Source of the DNA: Episyrphus balteatus
Taxonomy: Eukaryota; Arthropoda; Insecta; Diptera; Syrphidae
Length of the DNA stretch: 64,000 bases
Assembly (NCBI RefSeq): GCF_945859705.1
Contig: NC_079138.1
Span: 2,356,001 to 2,420,000 of the forward strand
Direction of reading: 5' to 3'
In this document: piece after piece, positions 23,591 through 35,020 of the stretch
How the letters are laid out: every line of letters starts with the position of its first letter
Numbering within the stretch: the stretch's first letter is position 1
Position numbers and translations under genes: made by a program
Notes under the pieces: model-generated
The model's input: only the letters and a program-made list of their open reading frames with translations
Database searches by the model: none
Told to the model about the DNA's origin: nothing

Positions 23591-25344
23591 AAAATTCAAA
23601 TGCACTTTTTTCAATAGATATTTTTACAACCCTGGCTGTTAAAAAAAAATATCTGTTGGCAATATGACTTAAAAGTCCTAAATAATTCGAAGAATGCACT
23701 GACGGCAGTTTAATGAAATAATGTGAAGTTTTTTTTGGTTTTGTTTTTAACAAATTATCTTAAAAAACAGTTTTTAAGATCAAAAAATTATATTTTCAAA
23801 AAAAAATTAAGTTTTTTGACGTTATAACGTATTTGTAGTAAGTTTGCATTTTTAAACATTGACAAAATCTTGTTTCATGAAAACACTGTGATTTCATATA
23901 CAAAAACTGAAAAAATGATGATGAACAAAAAAGAAGGTATTTTTCTTTAGTTTAGTTTTTTAAAATATGATTGGCTTCAAAAAATTATTCCTTTTTTCCC
24001 GGAAAACGTACAGAGATAAATCAATAAAGTATTAATTTTTTTAGTAAAATTGAAGTCTCCTGGACTGCCATTAACCCATTACCGCTATCTAGCTACATAC
24101 TTGTGTGAGTAGGTATCACCTGCTGAGTAATTCATTTCTATTATTCTATTACCTATTAAGTAGGTTTGTGCTGTTTTTGCTAATAACTCATCCATCAGGT
24201 TAACCAACAACAACAACAAAAAAAAATTCTTTGAATTTGAGGAATGTTTTAGATCTGCCAATGTTTTGCTTTGGACATTCGTATCCTTCGAAATAATTGT
24301 GTCTGTGGCGTTGATGAATATGAAAGGGGATTCGGGTGAGCCTCAAATTTCACACAAAAGTGACAGTGACAGTGTGCAGACATAGTTTGTCTTTAAATAC
24401 CAATTAAGAACAAGAATGAGAATGAGAATATTGTCTTTAAAAAATTTGTTTTGTATTTCTTAATTTGGAAATCAGTTATCTTAATATATCATCTCAAAAA
24501 TGCAATAAATATATGCATTCTTCTATTGAACTTTCAATAATAATAATTGCTTTTATCCCTGGAATGAGTTTATTACTCTTTTGTTAATTTAGAAATATCA
24601 TCAAGCATCAAAAATGTAAATATCAAACAATGTCCAATAAAATTTAAGATGAATTTTTATATAGGTATTTACTACATATTTGTAATTAATTTTTTCTTAA
24701 AAATCTACTCATATCGTGTTGCTGAAATTTTTAGCAATACGGCAAAAATTTCATTTGAAAATTAAAAATAATTTTTTAGAGATATATAGCTTATTTGGAA
24801 GATATTTAACTAAAGTTGAATACAAATATGAAGGAGTTTTAAAAATTCCCTCATTTATTAGGGTTAATAGGAGTAAAACAAAATGGCAAAAAAGTGAATA
24901 TTTTCTAGAAAGTTGAATTTTTTTTAATCGATAGATAAATTTATTGTTTATTATTGAACAAAATTCTAAATAATTTCAAAACCAAGTTATAAATGGGTTT
25001 TTTAAAAATAAAACTATGAGTTAGATGTTTGAATAAGAAGTGATTATAAGTAGGGGAATTTTTGTTTGACAATTTGAAAAACGTCATTCGATAGATAATA
25101 AAAAAGAATGTTAGGTTTCTATTACAGATTTTGTACTAAGTATCTGCGTTTCGAAATATGAGTTAAAAAAAAAACACCCATTTTTTTTTTTAATTTTTCG
25201 TAGAGTTCAAAAAATCTCAAAATTGTAGAACACGTACTCTGTAATGATTTTATTTTTTTTTATTTTAAAATAATTTTTGACCGAATAACGCGAAAAAAAG
25301 TTTTTTTGACCCAAGTTTTTTGACCGTTTTTAACCGTATTTTAA
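23591..25344. other. AT-rich noncoding stretch
   Basis: Mostly unique. The segment at about 24060-24440 is less AT-biased, with TAGGTA-type words, AGTGACAGTGACAGTGTG at about 24359, and AAGAATGAGAATGAGAAT near 24412. The 66-codon frame at 24716-24916 has no recognisable domain. Confidence 0.4.
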
Positions 25345-25770
25345 TTTTATCTTTTTTTCTTCAACAGATTAATGAATGAAATTTATACTGTAGATAGATA
25401 ACAGACAGCACTATATTTGTGCAAAATTTCAATCAATTTTGTAGTCACAATGTTAAGATAACGATAAATTTTTTTTATTTTTTAACTTTCTTTTGATCTA
25501 GATGCTGACAATATTACCTTTCATTTGATATATCAAACATAACAAAACATTTACTATAAACTACACAATGTTAAATTAAAAAAAAAAAAACTTCAGAAAT
25601 ACCTGAAAACACCTGTGGAGATCTCAGTTTGAAATTTCGACATGGTTGGCTTTACAAAATTCTAACTTTTTTTGTAGACATCGTAGAAATATGATTAAAG
25701 TGTCATATGAAAAGTGAAATAATAAGCTTTCTTATGATATAAAATTTTATATAGATTGTGAGAGAAAAAA
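25345..25770 (-). repeat. Dispersed repeat family C, copy 2 (inverted)
   Basis: This is the reverse complement of 20610-21090, diverged, with the shared landmark TTTGAAATTTCGACATGGTT. It lacks the 40-base segment found in copy 1, reading directly from GAGATCTCAGTTTG into ACACCTGTGGAGA. With copy 1 it makes a widely spaced (4.3-kb) inverted pair. Confidence 0.8.
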
Positions 25771-28050
25771 ATTAATTTTATGGCGTGAGAAGATAAAAAA
25801 GATTAATATTTTTGCCTTTTTTTATGAGAACTGAATTAAATGAATTATAAATTGTAAATATGTAGTTAAAAAGTCATTACGTTTTTTAACTTCTCTTGAA
25901 AATCACTTTTCATTTTGCTGTTGGTCATATTCTTTGCAAGGTGTTTGTTAGTAACTCTTCAAAAAAATGTACAAAAACACTTCAAGTTGTATTCTACGGT
26001 AACGTGCGGACAAAATGCCTCATCATTGTTCATATTTTTTAAGTTTTTTGGTATAATTTTCCCATTTATTTGTTTTTGTCGTAGACAACATTTATTTTCA
26101 AAGAACACAAATATTTTACTTCCTTACTTATTTTCTTTATTTTCAAAAATAAAGGAAACGTCACGTATACATAAACAGGTTAAGCCTGGTTAGTATTTCA
26201 GCAAATCTATAAAATTTAATATTATGTTGTCTAAGGCAACTTATAATACCTACATTTTTCGAATAAAATATACAAAACGTGAATTGTCACGAACAGAAAA
26301 TTTGTTTCGTTTTTCAATGAAATGCATCTCTTCCAAAACACTTAGCTTAACCATGCAATACAAAATTCTAAACTATTTAATGATGTATACCAAACACAAA
26401 ATGAAAGTGGACAAAACATTTTATAACTTTATTTTCTAAAGACTATAAAAGATACACAAACAAATAAAAAAAAAAAAAAACTAAAACAAACAAAACTCAA
26501 CAATCGTTCTACAATTGATTTTTTGTAGGTACACCTTAAAAAAAAAAAAAAAAAACAAATTAAAAACACTTCATTTCCTTTTAACTTATAAATCGAATTA
26601 TCTGTCAACCTTTTACACAAAAGCTATACCCAGCACCACACGGCCATTGGCACTTTTCTCTTAAGCAAAACCAATAACAACAACCACATAAAAAACTTCT
26701 TCCTTATCTTTATTTCAATCCCTCAGTCAAGCCAAGACACAAGGATAAATAGAGTGACTGAGTGCGAGAGAGCGAGAAGAAAATTGAGAAAGAAAGAGCT
26801 ACTGCTTTGGAATTCAACTCTCAATTTCTCATCAGAATGCGCTGTACCACATCCTTAACAAGAATATAAAATAGAAAAAAAATAAAAAAAAAAAGTATGA
26901 ATGATACAACAACAACACTAGCAACAGTAACAAAAAAAAAAAAAAAAATAAGGATAAGAAAAACATTTAATTAGATATAAATTAAAACCGAACACTAATC
27001 TATAATATAAAAGTTTTCTTCAATTTTAAATCAACTTTTGTACTTTTTTTTTTTTTTTAATCTGCCAATCTCCCTGCCGTCGGTAGTCGTCGTCCTTCTT
27101 GTTAGTCCACCTCGAAATCTTCGCCTCATTCTGTTGTTGTTTCCGCAAGTCATTATGAAGAGAGCGAGGTAGGGGGAGCAGATCTGTTCAAATTGTTTGC
27201 AAAAACCTGGCAGCACAGCTAGCAAGTTAAACATCTCTTAACTTTTTTCCACCCTCCTTTTCTCCTGTCATCCCTTCGAATTTCTTGAAATTTTTAGTGC
27301 AAATGGCAGAAACTCATGAACTCAAGGAATAAAATGTTTTCTTCTTGGTTCTTCAAAAACCATTCTACCATTATTTTGCGCCATCTTCATTTTTCTTCAA
27401 TGAGGATGATGATGCGTTGGCGGCTCGATATAGAGCGTTTGGTTTATAGTGAAATTTTATGTCGTAGGTATTATATTTTTTTTTTTTTTAACACTGAGTG
27501 GCTTCTATAGTAATTTCTCATGAAAAAGCAAAAAAAAAAAAAAATAATAATAAAGGAGCAGAATGCGGAACACACGATTTTCCTTTCATTTCTTCGATGG
27601 AAATTGGTAATTTGTGTGTTAGTCTGCGCGTTTGCCATGGCTATTGAGTGAATATTTGTTTTTCTACTGTATTTCGACAGCCCTGAGCTTCTGCGAAATA
27701 AAAACTGCGATGTGGAATGTGTTCTCTTCTGTTCTGTAGTCTGTCTTGTCTTCTTTATTTGTCTTTGAAAACAATAATGCAAAATTAAATAAATCAAATT
27801 CTGTTCTGTATACCTCAGTCACGACATAACGCATAGTGTCGTGTTTTTTTTTTTTTTTTTGTCATATTAAAACAAAAAGTTTGTCATTGTCTCTGGAGGA
27901 TATGAAATATCTACAAAAAATAACAACTTCTTAAATAAAATATGTATGCAATTTTTTTTTTTTTTATTTATTTATTTTACATTAAAAAATGAATTTTCAA
28001 TATTGAAAGAGTTATTAAAAAAAAAATACTATTTTTTGAGTTATAAATAA
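25771..28050. other. Unique-looking noncoding DNA, less AT-biased at 26.6-27.8 kb
   Basis: The part at 26600-27800 contains GAGAGAGCGAGAAG-type purine runs, TCGTCGTCC and GATGATGATG. It resembles unique regulatory or intronic sequence rather than transposon debris. Several frames of 60-108 residues are present in both strands, all with homopolymer runs and no domain. No exon can be supported. Confidence 0.45.
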
Positions 28051-29320
28051 AAAACTATTCACAAATATTGTAGTCTATTTTGGTAACGCTGTTTTTTTGT
28101 ATGCAAAAAATATAGTCCCTGAGCATTAATCTCATAATATAAAGAGCAATTTTTCATAATATATTCCAATACCAGCAAAAACCTTATTTCACATAATATG
28201 GAAATAATTAATAATTCTAATCTATTCTGCGTTACCATCATAAAGTTACTTTAGTTTAATTTCATAATACCTACCTCATTTAAAATTCTGTTTAAATAAA
28301 TTATAGCCATTGGTCAGGAAGGAAAAATAAGCTAGACAAATCAATAGTTTCAAAATCGAGAGTTTATTGCTTAACCGTTGAGTTTCCGTTACAGCGTTAC
28401 TCTCATGTAACATTTTTTTAAAAATTCGTAAAAAATATTAAATTAAACAATTTTTTAGGTTACGATGGCTTAATTGAAAGATAATAATGCCTAGTTACTG
28501 GATTATTACAAAAAGTTAGTCAAATATCATACCTTTAATTTTTTTTTATCGAGAAAGGCACTGAAATTCACATATTTTTTGTTGCAAAAAAAATTTTTTT
28601 ATATATATGGTCATAATTTTGAAAAAAATGTTAAAGCAGAAGTAGCATACATTATAGCTTCATAAAAAGTTATTTTCTCAGTTCTCCGACTTTTTTTGGT
28701 GGTCATAGGCAGTGCATGTTACTTACATGTAACATGAGAAAAACACATTAGTTTTGCTATTTACTATTTTATAAAATAACTTTTTGCTATTAATATTTCT
28801 TAGTTGTGATGTTTTTGACCCGATAATACCGAAAAAAAAAACATTTTTTAATATTGATTTTCATAGCTTGGGTTCGAAAGGGTTAAAAGAAAATTTGATT
28901 TATTATTGTTATTCTTGTACAGAGTTTTTATACTAACATTTTCAATTTTTTTTTTTTTTTTTTTGAATTAATTTCAAAACTATGACATAATTAGATAACT
29001 GCGTAACTGCTTCATTTTGTGTTACCATAAAAAATAAATTGCAGTTTGATCTATTTTTAAGTTACAAATTTGATATAAATTAATTGAATTCAGCTAATTG
29101 TTGAGTAAGTGTTACTATGTTATGTAGTATTCATTTATTACAATTTTAACAGTTGCGTTACATGTTAATGCCAAATCACTTTACTGAATCCAAATAACGA
29201 GAAAATGGTATGGCACCAGGCACCTTCGCACAACCTTTGAAGTCTTATTAAAATTGAATTTCGTTTCATGGTATGATAACCACTGCGTTACTTTGCGTTA
29301 CCAGTTTTTTTTTTATAACA
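28051..29320. repeat. GCGTTAC-rich tract, left
   Basis: The heptamer GCGTTAC or its complement occurs at about 28091, 28226, 28391, 29155, 29283 and 29293, with near-matches such as GTGTTACCAT at about 29018. A block at 29132-29179 (ATTTATTACAATTTTAACAG, then TTGCGTTACATG and GCCAAATCAC) matches 33158-33207 in reverse complement. The tract is noncoding, diverged, and appears to consist of loosely related units of roughly 100-200 bp. Confidence 0.6.
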
Positions 29321-30639
29321 CTTCTGACTGTATTTTGACTTTTGATTACTTCAAAATATCTTAATTTCATACGCCCCGATTCGTCATCAAAAGTTAAGTG
29401 CTTAAAATTCTGTTCATAATTTGTATCCGTTTTCTTTTCAAAAATCTTGAGTGTCTCGGTCTCCTACACAACACGACAAAAAGTAAGTTCTTATTATTAT
29501 TTATTCATTTTTCTTCACTTTAAAATCACATCGAATGGAAAAATCACATTGAAAAACTAAATGGCTATTCATTTAAATATTCTTATTTAACAAGGCGTAT
29601 AGTGGGTATTTATTATCTTGAGGCAAGGAAAATTAAATTAGCTTTATTTATTTTTTCGCTTTTTTTGTTATTTAAGTGAAAATTAAGTTTTTTACAATTG
29701 AAACAAAATATTAAAAATATTTTTTAAAATATTTTAAAATATCAAAAACAGAATATCAAATGCTGATTAAAAATTCGTTTTGTTGCAAAATGAATTCATA
29801 TTATTCATTATAATTTTTTTTTTTTTTTTTTTCTGAAAGAGAAGAGAATTTTTGCCTTCCAGCGGCGGGCAAATTAAATTAGTTTAACAGGAATTTTATC
29901 TTTTTTTTCAATTTGTTGAAACACAGAAATAACCACACTTCACAGTTCTGGAATTTACAAGAATGTTGTGTTCATTACCAATCCACAATCCACATAACAA
30001 AAAGTATGTTTTGAATTTTCTGAATAAGTTTTTTTTTTTGTTTTTCTTTTTTTTTTTTTAAGGCCAACTCTGAAACACTCATTCCATAATGCAAATAGAT
30101 ACAAAAGTATCTGTCTGATGTTCCATTTAATAATTTACTATTATCTTGGGGGATAGAATGTGTAGGGGGGGAGTCAACAGCGAGTCATATTTGTTTTTTT
30201 TTATCATTTTTTTTTTTTTTTTGTTAATTTGTTAAATTTTGTAATTTCTGGTTTTAACAAATATTTTCATTATGTTTGCGAACTCTGCTCTGTTTTACAG
30301 AAATTCATATTTTGTATGCACTTTTACCGACACATGCTGCGGTGGAACAGACAAATAAATAGTTAGATAGATAGATATAGTGCAAGGCAACCACACATCC
30401 ACACCAGTGGAGGAGCAACAGTGGGGACAAAATTATCAAAAAATAAAAATAATAAACACGACACATAAAAAAGTAGATACAAAAAAAAAATATAAATATA
30501 TTAGTTACAGTCAAAACTCTTTAAAATTGTTTCGTTCGCAAATTTGACCAAAATTCTCAAAACAATTTTTTGTCCCGTTAATAAGAAAATAATACTCCTA
30601 CAGTCGATACTTGACAAATATAAAAAATTTTAATGAAAT
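29321..30639. other. AT-rich noncoding stretch
   Basis: Apparently unique, with poly(T) runs near 29815 and 30045 and an (AGAT)n run near 30364. A GGGGGGGAGTC guanine run near 30164 is unusual for this region. No gene was seen. Confidence 0.4.
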
Positions 30640-30654
30640 ACAACTTTTGCTTTA

Positions 30655-31085
30655 AAAAATGTTATTGCTAATAAAAAAAAATGTCTGCATTAAAAAAAAA
30701 AAAAATAAATGCAAAATATTTTTTTTTAATATTCGTCGAATCTATTACAATTTTGACTATTTGGTCTCATTATAGTTAGGTATATTATAATTGAAATAGT
30801 CAAAATTGTAAGAAATTCGACGAATACTAAATAAAATATATTTAATGCACATTTCGCATTGAAGTTTTTTTTTTTTTTTCAGTGCAGAAAAAAAAAAAAA
30901 AAATTTTTTATTCAGAATATTTTTTGATTTGCAATAAAATTTTTATTTTCAATGCAAATATTTTTTAGTTGCAATAAACTTTTTTTTAGGTAGTCCAAAT
31001 TTTTTTCAGTTCCAATAAATATTTTTTTTGCTATGCAATTTTTTTAAATATATTTTTTTGTATTGAAAAAAAAAAAATGCATTAA
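30655..31085. mobile_element. Inverted-array element, TTGCAATAA family, copy 2
   Basis: Arrays of ATGCATTAAAA and TTGCAATAAA-type words flank a clear palindromic core at 30728-30829. The core's left side reads ATTCGTCGAATCTATTACAA, then TTTTGACTATTT. Its right side is the complement (AATAGTCAAAATTGTAAG, then AAATTCGACGAAT). The loop is about 35 bp. Related cores occur at 38655-38795 and, decayed, near 23440. No protein is encoded. Confidence 0.7.
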
Positions 31086-31205
31086 AAAAATGATTTTCTA
31101 TCTCGAGTAATATTTATGGAATTTTAAATTGCGATAAATGTTGATAACAAAAATTTGAAAAAGACTGTGCAGCTTTGATTATGAATGACTCCATAGATTT
31201 TGAAA

Positions 31206-31731
31206 ATTACACACCCACAAAAAAATATATAAAAGTTCTGACCTAGGTTTTTCATATAGTTTTTGGGTCGCGGAAACCGAATCCGAAGTCCGTTTTGCTC
31301 CATCACGTCAGGTTTTCAAGATAACCTCAAAAAATGTCACGAAAACAAAAAAAAAAAAATTTCTCTGATCTGGATGTGCGAATATGTTAATCATATAGTT
31401 TTTGGATCGCTGAATCCAGATTCGAAGTCAATTTCGTCCTATCACGTCAGGTTACTGAGATATCCTCAAAAAAATGTCAAAACCAAAAAAAAAAACAAAA
31501 GATCTTATCTGGGTTGCGACTAAGTTTTTCATATACTTTTTGGGTCGCTTAAACCGAATCCGAAGTCTATTTTGCCGTATCACGTCAGGTTTTTGAAATA
31601 TCCTCAAAAAATGCCTAAACTCAAAAAAAAGTTCTTATCTCACATTTTTTGAGGATATCTCAAAAATATAAAATGAAAAACCTAGTCGCAACCACAGGTC
31701 AGAACTTTTATTTTTGTTTTGTGTGGCTGTG
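31206..31731. mobile_element. Terminal-inverted-repeat element containing a 139-bp trimer
   Basis: The left end reads ACACACCCACAAAA and continues to AAAAGTTCTGACCTAGG and TTTTTCAT. The right end, reversed, reads ACACAGCCACACAAAA, then AAAAGTTCTGACCTG and CTAGGTTTTTCAT. Between them are three tandem copies of a 138-139-bp unit starting CATATAGTTTTTGG at 31253, 31392 and 31530. Each has AAACCGAATCCGAAGTC or a close variant and ATCACGTCAGG. No target duplication could be settled, so the superfamily is open. Confidence 0.75.
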
Positions 31732-31759
31732 TTATGGAACAAATTTTTTGTGTTAGGCT

Positions 31760-31960
31760 AATGAGCGTGGGAAAACGGTGTAACGCTGCCGGTTTGCATC
31801 AAACGCAGTAAGGCCCGTTTCACACATGCAACCTCTGGTATTGTGGTGACCCTTGAATGACACTGCCCTGACGCTGCGGGAAAAAAGACTCTCACACACC
31901 GCAGCGTCGCCGCAAGACCAGAAGGTTGACGCAGCGTCACTGTAATTTTGTATGATTTCT
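31760..31960. repeat. GC-rich island with repeated GACGCTGCG words
   Basis: This is an island of higher GC in AT-rich surroundings. It contains TGACGCTGCGG at about 31869, its complement CCGCAGCGTCG at about 31899, and ACGCAGCGTCACTG at about 31930. A hairpin with a 9-bp perfect stem can form. The opening AGGCCCGTTTCACACATGC looks like a transposon end, but no matching opposite end was found. The 99-residue minus-strand frame over it (31758-32057) has no recognised domain. Confidence 0.45.
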
Positions 31961-32749
31961 GTAAAATCAAATGGTGTCCAAAAAAACGAATAGTTTGTAC
32001 CATTTGATGTATTTTCTGTAGTCTTAGAGAGACATCACTTTTCATGATAGATATCAATAGCCAGGATAATACAGCGGTATATTATATACATGGAACTACT
32101 ACTTTGTGCATTTTGTTGTCGGGTGTAATTGTTGCGTTCGACGTTCTGTGGTTATAACTATTTTAAGCAGCTTTTTGAATAAATTTTCTCTGAGCACTGT
32201 ATCTCTACGTAACGTATATCTGTGTGGTTAAGCGCCGCTATGGTAAAGGAAATGCATATGATATTGAGTGATGTGGAGAAAGGGTAGGTATAGGCAAGGT
32301 AGTTAGGTATGATGACACATAAAAATTTAATTATTTTCGCTGTACAATAATTATGAGGGTTTTTGTTTAGAGAGGAGTATAAATGGGTCGGCAGCATTTA
32401 ATCATTTAGCGATGTGATATTGTTTGGGACTCTATATTTTTGCCTAAATAGATTACCCTTGTAATGAATTGCATTTTTTATACTATTATCCTTGCATTGT
32501 GGATGGATACCTCTCGCTAGTATAGGTAGGTATTTGTTTCGTGAGAATTCAATAAATGTGGCTTTTGACATAGATGTGGTTTTTTAAAAAATGTTCTTTA
32601 GAGCTTTGTACATGGGCTAAAATAATTTTTGATGTTTGTTTAGTGCGTTTAGTTTGGAAAGAAATATTTTATTCTATTATTATTATTAATATTTGCAGCT
32701 GTGTTTTGAATAATATTTCTATATTTATGAGATTTTATATACAAAAATA
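31961..32749. other. Unique-looking noncoding DNA
   Basis: A GTATAAATGGGTCGG sequence lies at 32377-32391, with a TCATTT about 25 bp downstream. This is a weak resemblance to a TATA-plus-initiator promoter, without a gene to support it. Open frames of 73-79 residues show no domain. Confidence 0.35.
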
Positions 32750-33545
32750 TCGAAAAACTACACAATTGCGTTACTTTACCTACTACAAATTTTAGTATTA
32801 TTTATAAAAACATATAGTTAAGTTTTCTGAAATGGCAATTTTACCAAAGTGAGTCTCCCATAAAGTAAAATCAGAAAAAAAAGCATTAATTTCTTTTAAA
32901 TATTGGCAATAGTTTATACCATTGCGTTACTAAAAAATACAAAAAAAAATTACAACTTTTCTAAAAACAGTGGAAAAATAGCAAAAATAAGTTCGTTAGT
33001 TTGAAGCTTCAACTTATGATGATAAATTAATGCGTTTTTAATGTTATAAAGTTGTGACAAGAAGTAACGCACTGGTAATCTTAGTACCAGAGTATTATCT
33101 TACCTATAAAAAAATGTACTATCATAACCATAAGGTTAAAAATATTTTAAGATAATTGATTTGGCATAATGATGTAAAGCAACTGTTCAAATTGTAATAG
33201 ATAAATGCTATTTGTATTATCATATATTATATATTATGAAATTTGTTGAAAAAAGAACTGCTTTACCAATTTATTCTTTATGGTAACGCAATGGAATTAA
33301 CATAATAACGCTGTATAAGAATAGCAATGATACAAATATGATATACATTCAATTAACCAACAATTACTTAAAGTTTGATTTCACATAGTAACGCGTAACG
33401 CATACCGTTGACACAATCTTAAATAATTTCAATTAGCTATTTAAAAATTATGTACAGCAAGTATTTACTGAGACTGATGCTCTACAACACCCATATTTTA
33501 TATCAAAAAACAACTGCGTTACCTGCTATTGATCACAATGTTACA
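32750..33545. repeat. GCGTTAC-rich tract, right (partly inverted relative to the left tract)
   Basis: GCGTTAC or GTAACGC occurs at about 32768, 32925, 33065, 33283, 33385, 33392 and 33512. The block 33158-33207 is the reverse complement of 29132-29179 with about ten differences. GTAACGCGTAACGC at 33385-33398 is an overlapping double copy. Like the left tract it is noncoding and diverged. Confidence 0.6.
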
Positions 33546-33947
33546 GTGATTTGCCAACAATTCAATCAAAATGTATGTTATATTTTATTTTGTATGCAGG
33601 TAGATGCGACATACCATGTGCTAGTAAGCATTTTATAACTTATTTCGCATAATTTGTATACACAATGCTTTCACACGCTTAGGCAATAAATATTTAAATT
33701 ATTTGTGGTTGTTTTGTGTGTGTTTTAGTGAAGTAACCGAAATAAATCAATTCAGTAGCGTTTTCATTTTTTATCCTGCATATTTAATGCTGCATCATTG
33801 ATTATTATCAATTTTTTTTACCTATAGTTTTTTTTTTTTTTTTTTGAGATATTTACATAAGTGTATGTATAATCGAGGTACTAAATAATGTTGGGGTTTT
33901 AGATAGAGACATACACATGCATGTTTTTATGACATAAAAATTAGTTT
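33546..33947. other. AT-rich noncoding spacer
   Basis: No gene or repeat recognised; a T run of about 17 bases lies near 33829. Confidence 0.4.
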
Positions 33948-34301
33948 TTGGTATGCCGCCATATCGCGATGCAATGGTCGATTGGCCAATTTGTCTCAGT
34001 GTTTTGGAAATGGTTTGGAAATATTTTGAGGGGTTATAAGCTTACATTAGCTAACTTTTTTTTACTTTCATTACAAAAACAACACGCAGTTGAAAATAAG
34101 AAGCTTAATCCAGCTGAGAGTAGAATCTTGGTGCGTGCATATAAATCTTTGCCTCTGCAGATAATCTTGCACCAGAAAACAAACCTATATTATTCTTTGA
34201 AATTAAATCTCAAAGCTAGAAATGAAAAATCTCAACACATAACCACTCTCAAAGAGGTACATTATTCCTTTTTACAAGTTCTAAATTTAAAGAAAAAATA
34301 G
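33948..34301 (+). CDS. Unassigned 117-codon open frame, doubtful
   Basis: An ATG-initiated frame of 117 codons ends at TAG. Unlike the other frames of similar length in this window, it is mixed in amino acid composition and lacks homopolymer-driven Phe or Lys runs except for a short Lys tail. Visible features are an aromatic N-terminal part (residues about 9-25, including FWKWFGN) and a short hydrophobic run near residues 35-41. The middle is basic, with Leu, Lys and His. I recognise no family, domain or motif. In DNA this AT-rich, one such frame in the window is not far from chance. No promoter, splice site or polyadenylation context was established. It is listed only because it is the least degenerate frame here. 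Confidence 0.1.
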   Translation: MVCRHIAMQWSIGQFVSVFWKWFGNILRGYKLTLANFFLLSLQKQHAVENKKLNPAESRILVRAYKSLPLQIILHQKTNLYYSLKLNLKARNEKSQHITTLKEVHYSFLQVLNLKKK

Positions 34302-35020
34302 GTACTTTTTATTTGAAGGTCTTCATTACTTGCCTTGAAAACAAACCACTTCCACCATTGTTCTTACATCCATTTCATTCTATGCAGAAAAAAAAAACTT
34401 TCATTCACAAATAAATAAAAGACTGCTTTTCCTTCATAAAAAAGGCAAAAAAAAAAAAAAAAAAAAAAACACAAGCACCTAACATTTTTATAAGGACTAC
34501 CCTCAACTCAAAAGTACGATGGGGGACCCTTTTCGAATATCCTTTCTCTCTATATCGCTAGATATTGCACTAAACAAAGATACCCTTTTCTTTATTATAT
34601 TTCATTTTAACTTTTGAAAGCAGTTGCATTTTGAATTTGTTTTTTTGTTAATATAAATATCTTCTATATATAATTGGATAGCCCTTATATTTATACGTAT
34701 ACAAAATAATAACAGTCAATGACTGCTACTTAGATTCTCTCAACAAGGATCAGGGACAGTTATAGGAACTTTTGCTCCAATTAGGTATTTCCTTAAGGTA
34801 AGCCTTGACTGCAAACAATTGTAAGAATTTTTGCGCCACCTAAAGTATTTTTGTGCGCGATAGTGAATATCTCGCTACTGCCTTAGTACCTTACCTACTC
34901 CTACAATTTTTATCCTTATTGCAGACTATTGTTTTGTTTTACTCATTTAATGTATTGTTTCAATAAGAAATGTGAAATAGAGAATAAGGCGATGTTAAAG
35001 GTTCATAAAAAAATAATATT
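34302..35020. other. Unique-looking noncoding DNA
   Basis: Contains a poly(A) run of about 23 bases near 34447. No gene was recognised. The 71-codon frame at 34929-35144 crosses into the following foldback element and is not credible. Confidence 0.4.

Noticed and set aside
32377..32407. TATA box plus TCATTT initiator
   Set aside because: The spacing is shorter than usual and no transcript unit can be proposed.
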